A stretch of 64,000 nucleotides of DNA from SZUA-229 sp041589455 (GTDB lineage Bacteria; Pseudomonadota; Gammaproteobacteria; SZUA-229): contig JBFHVQ010000001.1 of assembly GCA_041589455.1 (NCBI GenBank), positions 57,330 through 121,329 of the forward strand. Direction: 5' to 3'. Positions 23,340-33,922 of this stretch are shown here, one piece after another. The stretch's first letter is position 1. Every line of letters begins with the position of its first letter. Position numbers and translations under genes: made by a program. The notes beneath the pieces were generated by a model. The model was not told the origin of the DNA, ran no database searches, and was given only the letters and a program-made list of their open reading frames with translations.

Positions 23340-24683
23340 TCAGGATATACCCAGTTTCTTTTCCAGGTAGTGTATGTCAGTACCGCCTGCTTGAAAGTTT
23401 GCGTCAGACATAATGTCCATTTGCAGTTGGGTGTTGGTATTTATACCATCAATTACCATTTCTGAGAGTGCGCCACGCATACGTGCAATGGCAACATCAC
23501 GACTATTGCCATGAACGATTAATTTGCCAATCATTGAGTCATAGTGTGGCGGTACGTTATAGCCCGAATAAATATGTGAGTCGACACGAATACCAGGACC
23601 CCCAGGAGGGTGGTAGCGAGTGATTTTGCCAGGTGAAGGCATAAATGTTTTGTGATGCTCAGCATTGATGCGACACTCGATAGCATGACCAGACAGTTTA
23701 ATGTCTTCCTGTTTTAAGCGTAATGGCTCACCGGATGCGATATAGATCTGTTCTTTAATGATGTCCACGCCAGTAACCATTTCAGTGACCGGATGCTCGA
23801 CCTGTGCGCGAGTATTCATTTCGATGAAATAGAATTCACCATTTTCATAAAGAAACTCAAAAGTGCCGGCACCGCGGTAATTCATTTCGATACAGGCGTT
23901 AACACAGATGCTACCGATTCGTTTACGTTGCTCATCGGTAATGTCTGGTGCGGGCGCTTCTTCAACAACTTTCTGGTTACGACGCTGCATAGAACAATCG
24001 CGCTCACCAAGGTGAACCGCATGGCCCTGGCCGTCAGACAGAATCTGTATTTCTACGTGACGGGGATGTTCCAGGTACTTTTCCATATAAACCGTGTCAT
24101 TACCAAATGCCGCACCAGCTTCCGCTTTGGTGAGGGAGATTGCATTGATCAAGGCGCCTTCGGTATGTACTACGCGCATACCACGACCGCCACCGCCACC
24201 GGCTGCTTTAATAATGATGGGATAGCCAATTTCTTTGGCGATACGCAGATTGGTGTTATTGTCATCGTTGAGTGCACCATCGGAGCCGGGAACGCAGGGC
24301 ACGCCAGCCTTCTGCATGGTTTCAATGGCGGCAACCTTATCACCCATGGTGCGGATACTTTCGGCGCGTGGTCCAATAAAGATAAAGCCACTGTCTTCGA
24401 CACGTTCAGCAAAATCAGCGTTTTCAGAAAGAAAACCGTAGCCTGGATGTATTGCCATGGCATCGGTTACTTCTGCGGCGCTAATAATCGCGGGCACATT
24501 GAGGTAGCTCTGGTCAGAAGGCGCAGGGCCAATACAGACTGATTCATCTGCAAGGCGTACATGCTTTAGTTCGCGGTCTGCATCTGAATGCACTGCAACG
24601 GTCTTAATGCCCATTTCACGACAGGCGCGTAGAATACGCAGGGCAATTTCCCCCCGGTTAGCTATTACTACTTTTTCTATCAT
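23340..24683 (-). CDS. accC: Acetyl-CoA carboxylase biotin carboxylase subunit
   Basis: Carboxylates biotin on AccB using ATP and bicarbonate, the first half-reaction of malonyl-CoA formation for fatty-acid synthesis. The 447-residue protein matches the family length and shows the N-terminal KVVIANRGEIALRILRA, the Gly-rich ATP loop (KAAGGGGGRGM, about 159-169), MEKYLEHPRHVEIQ, EAPAP, and the catalytic ATP-grasp stretch FIEMNTRAQVEHPVTE (about 285-300). It lies 9 bp downstream of accB in the same operon. Confidence 0.97.
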   Translation of the reverse strand: MIEKVVIANRGEIALRILRACREMGIKTVAVHSDADRELKHVRLADESVCIGPAPSDQSYLNVPAIISAAEVTDAMAIHPGYGFLSENADFAERVEDSGFIFIGPRAESIRTMGDKVAAIETMQKAGVPCVPGSDGALNDDNNTNLRIAKEIGYPIIIKAAGGGGGRGMRVVHTEGALINAISLTKAEAGAAFGNDTVYMEKYLEHPRHVEIQILSDGQGHAVHLGERDCSMQRRNQKVVEEAPAPDITDEQRKRIGSICVNACIEMNYRGAGTFEFLYENGEFYFIEMNTRAQVEHPVTEMVTGVDIIKEQIYIASGEPLRLKQEDIKLSGHAIECRINAEHHKTFMPSPGKITRYHPPGGPGIRVDSHIYSGYNVPPHYDSMIGKLIVHGNSRDVAIARMRGALSEMVIDGINTNTQLQMDIMSDANFQAGGTDIHYLEKKLGIS

Positions 24684-24692
24684 GGCTTTTGA

Positions 24693-25142
24693 CTATTCAA
24701 TAACAAAAAGAGGTTGGCCGAATTCCACTGGTTGGCCGTTTTCTACCAGAATGGCTTTAACGGTGCCAGATTTATCCGCTTCTATCTGGTTAAGGATCTT
24801 CATTGCTTCAATAATGCAAAGTGTGTCACCTTCAGAGACGGTCTGTCCAACTTCAGTAAATGGATTTGCTCCAGGTGAAGCGGCTCGGTAAAAAGTACCA
24901 ACCATCGGCGAGGTGATTTTATGGCCTGAAATTTCTGCTTCTGCAGCGGGTGCATCATCCGCCGCCGTGGCTGCCGGGGCTGCTACCGGTGCTGGTGCAG
25001 CAAAAATTTGCTGCTGAGGAGCGGCCAGTGTGTTTTGTTGACGAGAAATCCGTACAGATTCTTCGCCTTCTTTAATTTCGATTTCAGCTACACCAGATTC
25101 ATCCAGTAGCTCAATCAGTTTTTTAATCTTGCGTATATCCAT
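24693..25142 (-). CDS. accB: Biotin carboxyl carrier protein of acetyl-CoA carboxylase
   Basis: Carries biotin between the biotin carboxylase and carboxyltransferase halves of acetyl-CoA carboxylase. The 149-residue protein has a short N-terminal domain (MDIRKIKKLIELLDESG), a flexible Ala/Pro-rich linker (about 38-72), and a C-terminal biotinyl domain with the modified lysine in IIEAMKILNQIEA (about 112-124). Met after the biotinyl-Lys is replaced by Ile (EAMKI), a common variant. It is second in the aroQ-accB-accC-prma run. Confidence 0.96.
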   Translation of the reverse strand: MDIRKIKKLIELLDESGVAEIEIKEGEESVRISRQQNTLAAPQQQIFAAPAPVAAPAATAADDAPAAEAEISGHKITSPMVGTFYRAASPGANPFTEVGQTVSEGDTLCIIEAMKILNQIEADKSGTVKAILVENGQPVEFGQPLFVIE

Positions 25143-25163
25143 TGTGGTAATACACCTTATTTA

Positions 25164-25604
25164 TTAATCGTTTATATGTTCATGGGCCGCTAACAGGGCT
25201 AACTGGTAGCCCTGGGGACCCAGGCCAGATATCACACCGAGTGCAATATCAGAGAAATATGAGTGTTTGCGAAAATCTTCACGAGTATGCACGTTTGAAA
25301 GGTGTAGCTCGATAAAAGGAATTTTCACGGCGCTTAGTGCGTCACGTATGGCGACGCTAGTATGGGTAAAAGCTGCCGGGTTAATAATAATGAAGCGGGT
25401 ATTGTCGTCCTGAGCTTGATGAATGCGTTCTACCACCTGGTATTCGCGGTTGCTTTGCAGATGATCCAGCTGGTGACCAAGGCTTTTGGCCTGCGATTCC
25501 ATGTTTTCAATGATCTGGTTCAGTGTCTGGTGCCCGTAATGCTGAGGCTCACGTGTGCCGAGCAAATTGAGATTTGGGCCATTAAGAACGAGAATTTTTG
25601 CCAT
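25164..25604 (-). CDS. aroQ: Type II 3-dehydroquinate dehydratase
   Basis: Third step of the shikimate pathway, converting 3-dehydroquinate to 3-dehydroshikimate. The 146-residue product shows LVLNGPNLNLLGTREP (about 5-20), the active-site Tyr in HYG (about 23), INPAAFTHTSVAIRDAL (about 74-90) and FIELHLSNVHTREDFRKHSY with the catalytic His. The length is normal for this dodecameric class. It is the first gene of the operon, 21 bp before accB, the standard arrangement in gammaproteobacteria. Confidence 0.96.
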   Translation of the reverse strand: MAKILVLNGPNLNLLGTREPQHYGHQTLNQIIENMESQAKSLGHQLDHLQSNREYQVVERIHQAQDDNTRFIIINPAAFTHTSVAIRDALSAVKIPFIELHLSNVHTREDFRKHSYFSDIALGVISGLGPQGYQLALLAAHEHIND

Positions 25605-25995
25605 GAAAGTATATTTTTAGCGACTTATATTAACCTATAGCGAATTGTGCATCTAAAATAAGGGGATGTCTACAAATTATAACGAATTAGCGACAAAATC
25701 GCTGTAGATCGCCGCAAATTCCTACATAATTTGAGCTGTCTCACAGTCCTGCACGCACTGTAACGGTGCGCTTTTGCCATGTTGTCTCTGTCTGTTGATT
25801 AATGACAAAGACTAGAGAGAAGGGGCTGTAGATGGCTTTAGTCGCTTATTTAAAGTGCCAGAATTAGCTATAGGCCAGGAATGGGTAAACTTCCTGAATT
25901 ATGTTGTTTCACCTGTTCGGGTGATAACGGCTGTGTCTCCTGGGGCTAATCTCATAGGGTTAGTTGTAATTTGTCAGTGTTAGCCACAGGAAAAT
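25605..25995. other. Divergent intergenic region
   Basis: Separates the aroQ operon (minus) from the cyclase-like gene (plus) and must hold both promoters. Nothing I could name confidently: only short GCAC/GTGC complementarity near 25750-25770 and AT-rich spacer. Confidence 0.5.
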
Positions 25996-27699
25996 ATGAC
26001 GTTAACTCACGAGATTGTAGGCACTGTAACGCAGTATAATCTGTACCGCTTTGAACAGTTGCTTGAGCAGTATAGCATTTCTCAGCAACGAGCTATCAGC
26101 TTATTACCATTACTGTTTCATGCCAATATTCCCATGCTGCCTGGATATAACGGAGTTGACGTTCCTGCAGGTATTGAAGAATATGCACCCGATGAAGAAA
26201 GCTTGAAAATTGCAGGGCATCTGTACAGTAATTTCAGTCATACCTCAGAAAATCAGCCACAAGCATCGATCAGTTCAGTGTTAATTCAGAGCTGTTTTAT
26301 TACAGGTGAAAAAATTCTCTGGATTATTTATAAATCGAATCTAACGAGAGAAGATGTTGAAAAGCTAAATTATAAAACGTCAATGATTACTAAATGGCTA
26401 AGTCGTCAAGGCGTGCGGTTAAAGTATCTACTTAGTAGAGCTGATGAAATTGCCTATAACTATTATGCTAAATATGATTATCAGTATCATATTGATAAAT
26501 CATTTTTTCTGGATAGATTTTATGCGGAATCTATTTTGTTGGCAGGGTTACAGTCAAGCTGGTGGTTTGAAGAGTGTGCTGATTTTTCTGATGTTGATGT
26601 ATTAAATTTCACAGTTGACTGCGGTGATTTAACTGAACCGGGATCGAAGGATTATATTTCCGCATCTATCTGGAGCTTATACAATATCACTAGCAAACCG
26701 ATTAGCTCATATATTGATTTGTGCTTGATTGATTACTTTGTTAATGCTCAGCAGCATTCATTTTTTTCTAGCCGATTAAAATATTGTGTATTAACAGCGG
26801 AAAAAATGAGTGAGATAGATGTTACTGATATGTATTTTGATTTTCTTAATGAAATTATAGGTGAAGATTTAAAGGGAAGATTTCATATAATAAAGGCTAT
26901 AGCAAAAGATTCATGTGCTCGAATTCATAAGAATATCTATATTCATAATTTCATGTTCGAAAATAGAAACATTGATTTCCGGACGCTAAAAGAAACTCTT
27001 GATGATGTTTTTTTTCATGCAATTTCATTGTTTAGAAGGATAAAGGAAAATTTAAATCTGCGCGGTTATACATATAGTAAGTTGTCAGTTGATCTTGATT
27101 CGATTAGTTGTGGGCTGTTATCCAGGTTGCAATACCATGAGCATAAAATTAATGTAATGTATGGTGTGGGAGTGGCGGTTTGTGATCGAGTGAATTATAG
27201 CCAGAAACATTGCGGTGAAAAACTTGCGTGGGTGCTTGCGCATAATGACTATATGTTATACGCAGGGAGTAGTCTTGTTGGTTTGTCGTGCTGGGCCTAT
27301 ATAAACCAGTTAATTGACCATAATACCCAAGTTTCAATCACTGCTTGTGATTATAGTGTTCGGCAGATAGATGTGCTTGAAATTATTGATGTACTGGAAA
27401 ATAGTATTGATTTGAATGATTTGTATAATGTAGATATAAATGGCTTTATCGATGAGCCTGTTGTGTTGACGTCTTTGCTAGTAATTGGTCATCATGTTAA
27501 AAATTATGAAAAAAAGAAACTGGACCATCTGGTGATTTATAATACAGGCGAGGTTTTTTTATATCAGTATGAAAGCTTTAATGATATTTTTGACTGGCAT
27601 AGAAAAAATGAAGAGGAAGAGATTGAAGTTGCTATTTATGGGCGTTATGCAGGGATGTTTCGCGAGAAGGACAGGCGATTCTTGTCGCTGCTAGATTGA
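25996..27699 (+). CDS. Class I adenylate cyclase-like protein lacking the catalytic motif
   Basis: 567 residues resembling the enterobacterial-type (class I, CyaA) adenylate cyclase along most of its length: LLPLLFHANIPMLPGYNGVD (about 37-56), LDRFYAESILLAG, YISASIWSLYNITSKPIS, and a later block where AWVLAHNDYMLYAG...CWAYINQLI parallels the CyaA regulatory region. In active enzymes the nucleotidyltransferase site contains a Gly-Ser motif and a DLDIW pair of metal-binding aspartates. Here the aligned stretch reads GEKILWI, keeping the Trp but losing both Asp, and the Gly-Ser loop is shortened. It is also shorter than CyaA (about 850). Probably a non-catalytic regulator. It is not frameshifted. 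Confidence 0.75.
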   Translation: MTLTHEIVGTVTQYNLYRFEQLLEQYSISQQRAISLLPLLFHANIPMLPGYNGVDVPAGIEEYAPDEESLKIAGHLYSNFSHTSENQPQASISSVLIQSCFITGEKILWIIYKSNLTREDVEKLNYKTSMITKWLSRQGVRLKYLLSRADEIAYNYYAKYDYQYHIDKSFFLDRFYAESILLAGLQSSWWFEECADFSDVDVLNFTVDCGDLTEPGSKDYISASIWSLYNITSKPISSYIDLCLIDYFVNAQQHSFFSSRLKYCVLTAEKMSEIDVTDMYFDFLNEIIGEDLKGRFHIIKAIAKDSCARIHKNIYIHNFMFENRNIDFRTLKETLDDVFFHAISLFRRIKENLNLRGYTYSKLSVDLDSISCGLLSRLQYHEHKINVMYGVGVAVCDRVNYSQKHCGEKLAWVLAHNDYMLYAGSSLVGLSCWAYINQLIDHNTQVSITACDYSVRQIDVLEIIDVLENSIDLNDLYNVDINGFIDEPVVLTSLLVIGHHVKNYEKKKLDHLVIYNTGEVFLYQYESFNDIFDWHRKNEEEEIEVAIYGRYAGMFREKDRRFLSLLD

Positions 27700-27710
27700 C
27701 TTCTTGTGTT

Positions 27711-28394
27711 TTAAATATTGAACTGTTTCCGATAGGCTTCTTCAAGTGTCTGTGATCTGTCTCTGTAGCTAATAGGCTCGCCAACTATGATTGTGATTTC
27801 AAGATTTTTTTTATTATTTTTTATGGAGTCCATCAGAATGCTGTTGGCATTGTCCTTGATAAAAACCGGTAATATCATCAAGCGGTTTTTCATTGCGATA
27901 ATCTGAGAGCCTTCTTTGAAAGTTGATAATGCGTCCTCTGTTTTGTTGCGGGTTCCTTCAGGGAATATGCTAATTGAGTCGCCGCGGTTAACGCCTTCCT
28001 TGATTTCCTTGAAAAAGGAACTCATCTGCTTTGATTCACGGTCAAGCAATATTGTGCCGGCATTACGTGTAAACATACCGAAAAAAAATGAATTGTAGAG
28101 TTCTTTTTTTGAAATCCATAGGCTATGAATGCCCTTGCCTTTCATTGCAGATTCAATGATTAATGGATCAATAATGCTTCGATGATTGGATGCAATCAGG
28201 TACTGTGCGCCCTGTTGTATGTTTTCAACGCCCTGGCTTTTGATGTTGATATTCAAATAAGATAGTAATGTCTCAGAGTACTCTAGACGTAGCTGATTTT
28301 TGACGTTGTTGTCACGAGCTTTACGAAGTCTGAAGCCGAATTTATTAGTCAGGAAAAGCGCATACAGAGCTGACTTGATTTGATGTAATGTCAA
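27711..28394 (-). CDS. PlsC-type 1-acylglycerol-3-phosphate acyltransferase
   Basis: Membrane-associated acyltransferase of phospholipid synthesis or remodelling, 227 residues. Motif I is NHRSIID (His and Asp of the HX4D pair, about residues 70-76), motif III is FPEGTRNK (about 142-149), and the Pro-containing motif IV is LPVFIKDN. It has no extended membrane segment. It converges on the cyclase-like gene with an 11-bp gap. A second PlsC-type gene is at 37648, so the two may differ in acyl donor or acceptor; which one is the main PlsC is unclear. Confidence 0.82.
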   Translation of the reverse strand: MTLHQIKSALYALFLTNKFGFRLRKARDNNVKNQLRLEYSETLLSYLNINIKSQGVENIQQGAQYLIASNHRSIIDPLIIESAMKGKGIHSLWISKKELYNSFFFGMFTRNAGTILLDRESKQMSSFFKEIKEGVNRGDSISIFPEGTRNKTEDALSTFKEGSQIIAMKNRLMILPVFIKDNANSILMDSIKNNKKNLEITIIVGEPISYRDRSQTLEEAYRKQFNI

Positions 28395-28546
28395 AGAAAC
28401 TTACCGCATAAAATGAAACATATATATAAAGGCGGCGCATGATAGCACTCTCTAGGGCTATTTCACATAATTTAAGTTAACAAACGCGCTGCTTAAACTA
28501 ATTATTCGATGAGCTGTTATTGAAGGTGCTTCGAGTATTGAGAGGT

Positions 28547-29104
28547 TTATTGCTTAAGCAGAGGTAAAATGATTTCCTTGACCTGCTGTTTACTCAGCTC
28601 GCCGATGTGGGTTAGTGAAATTTTTCCGTCGCGCGAAATAAACGCTGTGAATGGCAATGCACCAATATGATTGCCGTATAGGCGAGTTAATTCGATGCCT
28701 GCGTATTCAGCAGCAAATAGCGGATAATTGACTCCCAGTGTGTCAGCAAAGTCCTGTACCGAATCCTGGTCATCCAGGGCAATTCCGATGATTTGCAAAC
28801 CCTGGCTGCCGAATTCATCTTGTAATTCTATGAATGCAGGCATTTCCTTTTTACAGGGAGGGCACCAGGTAGCCCAGAAATTGACCATTAATACCTGATC
28901 TTGCCAGCTGGCAGGCGTTCTTAGCTGGCCCTCTGTGTCCTGCAGTTCAAAATGCGGTGCTTCGGTGCCAATAACTTCATTATTAACCGCTTTTGGGATA
29001 ATTGGCGGCAGTTGTCGTTGATCCTGTTGCAGGTAACGTTGCAGGGCGAATCCGGCACCACCGGCAATAATAATAATCAGGGCAAACGATATGATATTTT
29101 TCAT
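28547..29104 (-). CDS. TlpA/ResA-like membrane-anchored thioredoxin
   Basis: 185-residue protein with an N-terminal membrane anchor (about 4-20) and a periplasmic thioredoxin fold. The active site is WATWCPPCKKEMP (CPPC, about residues 74-84), and IGALPFTAFISRDG contains the cis-Pro. Such proteins reduce disulfides in the periplasm, often for cytochrome c maturation or oxidative defence. It lies 58 bp downstream of dsbD in the same direction, which would supply its electrons. Confidence 0.87.
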   Translation of the reverse strand: MKNIISFALIIIIAGGAGFALQRYLQQDQRQLPPIIPKAVNNEVIGTEAPHFELQDTEGQLRTPASWQDQVLMVNFWATWCPPCKKEMPAFIELQDEFGSQGLQIIGIALDDQDSVQDFADTLGVNYPLFAAEYAGIELTRLYGNHIGALPFTAFISRDGKISLTHIGELSKQQVKEIILPLLKQ

Positions 29105-29162
29105 GGGTACTCGATAGTCTTTTCGGTCTTATATCTGGCGATTAGAATTTAATGACATTTAC

Positions 29163-31016
29163 CTAGGGTATTAGTGCCTGTTTGATGTGGTTTGCAAACT
29201 TGTCAGCGGGCATAAAACCAACCACACGATAAGCTTTCATTTCATTGCCCTGCGTGTCATAGAACATAATTGCTGGTGGGCCAATGATATTGAAGTGCTC
29301 ATAAAGTGCTTTGTCTTGTGCATCATTCGGTGTGACATCGGCCTGTAACAGGATGCTGTTGCTCAGAATCTTTTGTACTTCGGGATCAGTGAAGGTAAAA
29401 CTTTCCATTTCCTTACAGGAAATGCACCAGTCGGCATAGAAGTCCAGCATCACTGTTTTGTTCTGCGCCTTAGCTTCGTCAAGTGCCTTATTCAGTCCAT
29501 CGACGCCTTTGACTTGTTTAAATTCCAGGTGACCGGATTCGGCAACCGCTGAGCTGCTGCCCAGGCCCTTAAGTGGTTGCAGCATCTGCTGGCCACCAGA
29601 AGCCACGCCGAGCATCAGGATCACACCGTAAATCAGTAAAACTAGTCCGAAACCTTTCCAGAGCTTGGTCCAGCCGGTAGCTTCTGCCTTGAGGGTTTCC
29701 AGTGCACCCATATAAATCGCGGAGACGATTAGCAGAATCGCCCACAGTACCATAGTAACCTGGGCTGGTAATATGCGTTCCAGCATCCAGATTGCGACAC
29801 CGAGCATCATCACGCCGAATGCGGCTTTAACCGCATCCATCCAGTCTCCCGCGCGAGGTAATAACTTACCTGCCGATGTTCCGATAGCAATCAGCGGTGC
29901 GCCCATACCCATGCTGAGTGCAAACAATGCGGTACCACCTAGCAGGGCATCGCCAGTCTGGCTAATATAAATTAGTGCGCCAGCCAGAGGTGCAGCTACA
30001 CAAGGGCCTACGATTAGAGCAGAAAGCAAACCCATAATGGCTACACCCAGCAAGGTGCCACCTTGTTGACGGTTGCTAATTTCAGTAAGTCGGCTCTGGA
30101 TTGCATTTGGCATCTGGATGTCGTAAAAACCAAACATCGATAATGCCAGCAGAACAAAGACAATGGCAAAACTGGTCAGTACCCAGGGGTTTTGCAGCAT
30201 GATCTGTATGTTGTCTCCACCCAGTGCTGCCAGTACACCTGCTGCGGTGTAAGCCACGGCCATGGCAAGCACATAGACAAGTGATAGAGTAAATGCACGT
30301 CCTGTCGTGATATCCTTACCCTGGCCAATAATGATGCCAGAAAGAATCGGGATCATTGGAAAAATGCAGGGTGTGAAAGCGAGTAATAAGCCGAATCCGA
30401 AAAAGCTAAGAATGGTCAGCAGGGTGCTACCTGTGCTGAGTGAAGCGGCAATTTGATCCTGTTCTGAAACGGGTGAAGGTATGGTTGGTGCGCTAAGAGT
30501 TGCTGCCGCCGCATCACTAACTGGGTTGATATCCAGTGAGATGGTTTTACTAATGGGTGGGTAACAAATACCAGAAATTTCGGAGCAGCCCTGGTACTTG
30601 ACCTTGAAACTGGCATTTTTGATCCCATCTTTAACATTGTCGACGGCAGTAGAGATAGTTGCCTTATGATGGTAAACGTAAATGTCGCCAAAAAACTCAT
30701 CATGTTTGAGTTCACCCGGTTCAGCAACAAAATTTGAAGTTTTAATATTGTTATCTACAGCTTGTATTTTGGACTTGTCACGATATAGATAGTGGCCATC
30801 TGCAATCACCCATTCGGCAAATACACGTCCGTTTTCAGACCAGGTCTTAAGCTGGAAAGCCTGTTCAGGGTCAAGGATGTCGTCTCCACCACCCAGGCCA
30901 AGCTCATCATTCAGGCCACCTGCGGCGCTAAATGGGGATTCAGCCAGAGTTGGCTGGCTGAACAGGGCGCACGCAAGCAGTGCGATTTGAATAAAACGTT
31001 GTATCAGAAATGGCAT
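29163..31016 (-). CDS. dsbD: Thiol:disulfide interchange protein DsbD
   Basis: Moves electrons from cytoplasmic thioredoxin to periplasmic disulfide reductases. The 617-residue protein has a signal peptide (about 1-24), an N-terminal DsbD-alpha domain with a Cys pair (GCSEISGICYPP, one residue wider than E. coli), an eight-segment membrane core with TPCIFPMIPI and VGPCVAAPLAGAL (the membrane Cys pair), and a C-terminal thioredoxin domain with DWCISCKEME. All six redox cysteines are visible. It is followed by the TlpA-like gene and diverges from fxsA. Confidence 0.95.
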   Translation of the reverse strand: MPFLIQRFIQIALLACALFSQPTLAESPFSAAGGLNDELGLGGGDDILDPEQAFQLKTWSENGRVFAEWVIADGHYLYRDKSKIQAVDNNIKTSNFVAEPGELKHDEFFGDIYVYHHKATISTAVDNVKDGIKNASFKVKYQGCSEISGICYPPISKTISLDINPVSDAAAATLSAPTIPSPVSEQDQIAASLSTGSTLLTILSFFGFGLLLAFTPCIFPMIPILSGIIIGQGKDITTGRAFTLSLVYVLAMAVAYTAAGVLAALGGDNIQIMLQNPWVLTSFAIVFVLLALSMFGFYDIQMPNAIQSRLTEISNRQQGGTLLGVAIMGLLSALIVGPCVAAPLAGALIYISQTGDALLGGTALFALSMGMGAPLIAIGTSAGKLLPRAGDWMDAVKAAFGVMMLGVAIWMLERILPAQVTMVLWAILLIVSAIYMGALETLKAEATGWTKLWKGFGLVLLIYGVILMLGVASGGQQMLQPLKGLGSSSAVAESGHLEFKQVKGVDGLNKALDEAKAQNKTVMLDFYADWCISCKEMESFTFTDPEVQKILSNSILLQADVTPNDAQDKALYEHFNIIGPPAIMFYDTQGNEMKAYRVVGFMPADKFANHIKQALIP

Positions 31017-31076
31017 AACAGGGACACTCTAGGTATTTTGTTTGTTTGACACTGTAGAACTTTATAGTTCCTCAGG

Positions 31077-31210
31077 GCTCCTATCAGGAGCTGTACTGTC
31101 ATTATTATTATGTATTGCACTTAAGGCTTTCTTAAGATGTGTAATACTGGGCAACATTACGTTTTTTATGAATTCAGCGCAACCGGTGAACTTAATTTGC
31201 ATCACCGGTT
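31077..31210 (+). promoter_or_regulatory. fxsA leader with two hairpins
   Basis: GCTCCT/AGGAGC (31077-31082, 31086-31091) is a small stem. AACCGGTGA (31181-31189) and TCACCGGTT (31202-31210) form a perfect 9-bp stem, extended by CGC/GCG, ending 18 bp before the fxsA start. If transcribed, the second helix would structure the fxsA 5' leader. The region also has to hold the dsbD promoter. Confidence 0.45.
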
Positions 31211-31228
31211 ACGCTACAGGTACTCAAT

Positions 31229-31666
31229 ATGATTAGATTCTGGCCACTTTTATTCCTTATTATTCCCATTATCGAAGTCTACTTTCTAATAGAAGTCGGT
31301 GGCATTATTGGCGCGGGCTGGACTATCCTGCTGGTCGTGCTAACGGCTATCGTGGGGGTTAATTTATTACGGCAACAGGGTATCAGTACACTGTTAAGGG
31401 CTAACCAGGTCATGTCGCAGGGGCAAATACCCGCCATGGAAATGATGGAAGGCCTGTTTCTGGCGGTTGGTGGGGCGCTGTTGATTACCCCGGGCTTCTT
31501 CACTGATGCGATTGGTTTTATCTGTCTGATCCCCCTGACTCGCCGTGGAATTATTCGTTATTTACTCTTGAATTCTGCAATTCGATCCTCATATACCGTT
31601 CATCAAGAATCCAGGGAGCAGCGAGGTCCAAGGACAATTGATGGTGAATGTCACAGAGAAGACTGA
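31229..31666 (+). CDS. fxsA: FxsA family membrane protein
   Basis: 145-residue inner-membrane protein with two to four hydrophobic segments and FxsA-family sequence (EVGGIIGAGWTILLVVLTAIVG, MEMMEGLFLAVGGALLITPGFFTDAIG). In E. coli, excess FxsA relieves exclusion of phage T7 by the F plasmid; its normal role is unknown. It sits immediately upstream of groES, the usual gammaproteobacterial order, though groES has its own promoter here. The C-terminal tail is charged and presumably cytoplasmic. Confidence 0.9.
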   Translation: MIRFWPLLFLIIPIIEVYFLIEVGGIIGAGWTILLVVLTAIVGVNLLRQQGISTLLRANQVMSQGQIPAMEMMEGLFLAVGGALLITPGFFTDAIGFICLIPLTRRGIIRYLLLNSAIRSSYTVHQESREQRGPRTIDGECHRED

Positions 31667-31692
31667 TTTCAGACTAGATTCTGTGGCTTTAC

Positions 31693-31720
31693 TTGACTCG
31701 CTGTAACCCATGACTATCAT
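31693..31720 (+). promoter_or_regulatory. Vegetative promoter of groESL
   Basis: TTGACT (31693-31698), 16-bp spacer, TATCAT (31715-31720) match sigma70 -35 and -10 elements. The -10 box abuts and shares its last base with the CIRCE operator, so repressor binding would block initiation. Confidence 0.75.
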
Positions 31721-31746
31721 TAGCACTCATAAAGCGAGAGTGCTAA
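31720..31746 (+). promoter_or_regulatory. CIRCE operator (HrcA binding site)
   Basis: TTAGCACTC (31720-31728), nine bases, GAGTGCTAA (31738-31746): a perfect match to the consensus CIRCE inverted repeat. It lies 27 bp before groES, overlapping the start of transcription. HrcA repressor is therefore expected in this organism, although its gene is not in the window. In enteric bacteria groESL depends on sigma32 instead. Confidence 0.95.
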
Positions 31747-31773
31747 ATACAACTTTTTGAGGAACTTAAACTA

Positions 31774-32064
31774 ATGAATATTCGCCCATTACAAGACCGA
31801 GTGGTCGTAAAGCGCATGCCTGAAGAAACCACCAGTGCTGGTGGTATTGTGATTCCTGATTCGGCGACTGAAAAGCCATCTCGAGGAGAAGTTCTGGCAG
31901 TTGGTAACGGCAAGGTAAACAACAATGGTGATGTTCGTCCATTAGATGTAAAAGCAGGCGATCAGGTACTGTTTGGAAAGTACGCAGGCACAGAAGTTAA
32001 AGTTGATGGTGAAGAAGTGCTGATTATGCGCGAAGAAGACATCCTGGGTGTATTTGAAGGCTAG
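31774..32064 (+). CDS. groES: Co-chaperonin GroES
   Basis: Heptameric lid of the GroEL folding chamber. The 96-residue product is full length, with IRPLQDRVVVKRMPEE at the N-terminus, a mobile loop (TTSAGGIVIPDSATEKPSRG, about 20-39) that contacts GroEL, and EEVLIMREEDILGV at the end. It is first gene of the groESL operon, behind a sigma70 promoter with CIRCE. It precedes groEL by 154 bp, an unusually long gap occupied by a large hairpin repeat. Confidence 0.98.
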   Translation: MNIRPLQDRVVVKRMPEETTSAGGIVIPDSATEKPSRGEVLAVGNGKVNNNGDVRPLDVKAGDQVLFGKYAGTEVKVDGEEVLIMREEDILGVFEG

Positions 32065-32080
32065 GCTGAATTTAATGACA

Positions 32081-32180
32081 GGGTGTGCTGTTATCTCCGA
32101 ATATTTTTGTCGGGGATTCAGTGAATACCAAAAGCTTGACTCCCGACAAAAGTATTCGGGAATGACAGTTAAAGACACCC
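32081..32180. repeat. Long imperfect palindrome, dispersed repeat copy A
   Basis: Between groES and groEL, CCGAATATTTTTGTCGGG (about 32097-32114) pairs with CCCGACAAAAGTATTCGGG (32142-32160) with one mismatch. The outer flanks GGGTGT/ACACCC and CTGT/ACAG extend the helix to about 100 nt. The same core (CCGAAT, then TTTGTCGGGGATC) recurs at 34059-34092 and 49613-49646, so it is a dispersed element. In the groESL mRNA it would form a large stem-loop that could protect or attenuate the message. Confidence 0.8.
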
Positions 32181-32218
32181 GCTTCATATTTAAAGAATTA
32201 ATTACGAGGATATAAAAC

Positions 32219-33862
<1,644 letters not shown>

Positions 33863-33890
33863 ATCATCCTCCAGCACCCTGTTGCGATAG

Positions 33891-33922
33891 AACCCGGCTT
33901 ACGAAAGTGGCCGGGTTTTTTT
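33891..33922 (+). terminator. Rho-independent terminator of groESL
   Basis: AACCCGGC (33891-33898) and GCCGGGTT (33910-33917) form a perfect GC-rich stem followed by a T-run, 29 bp after the groEL stop. Confidence 0.9.

Noticed and set aside
23793..24542. 249-codon plus-strand open frame opposite accC
   Set aside because: Shadow of a highly conserved biotin carboxylase gene; no ribosome site and no recognisable protein.
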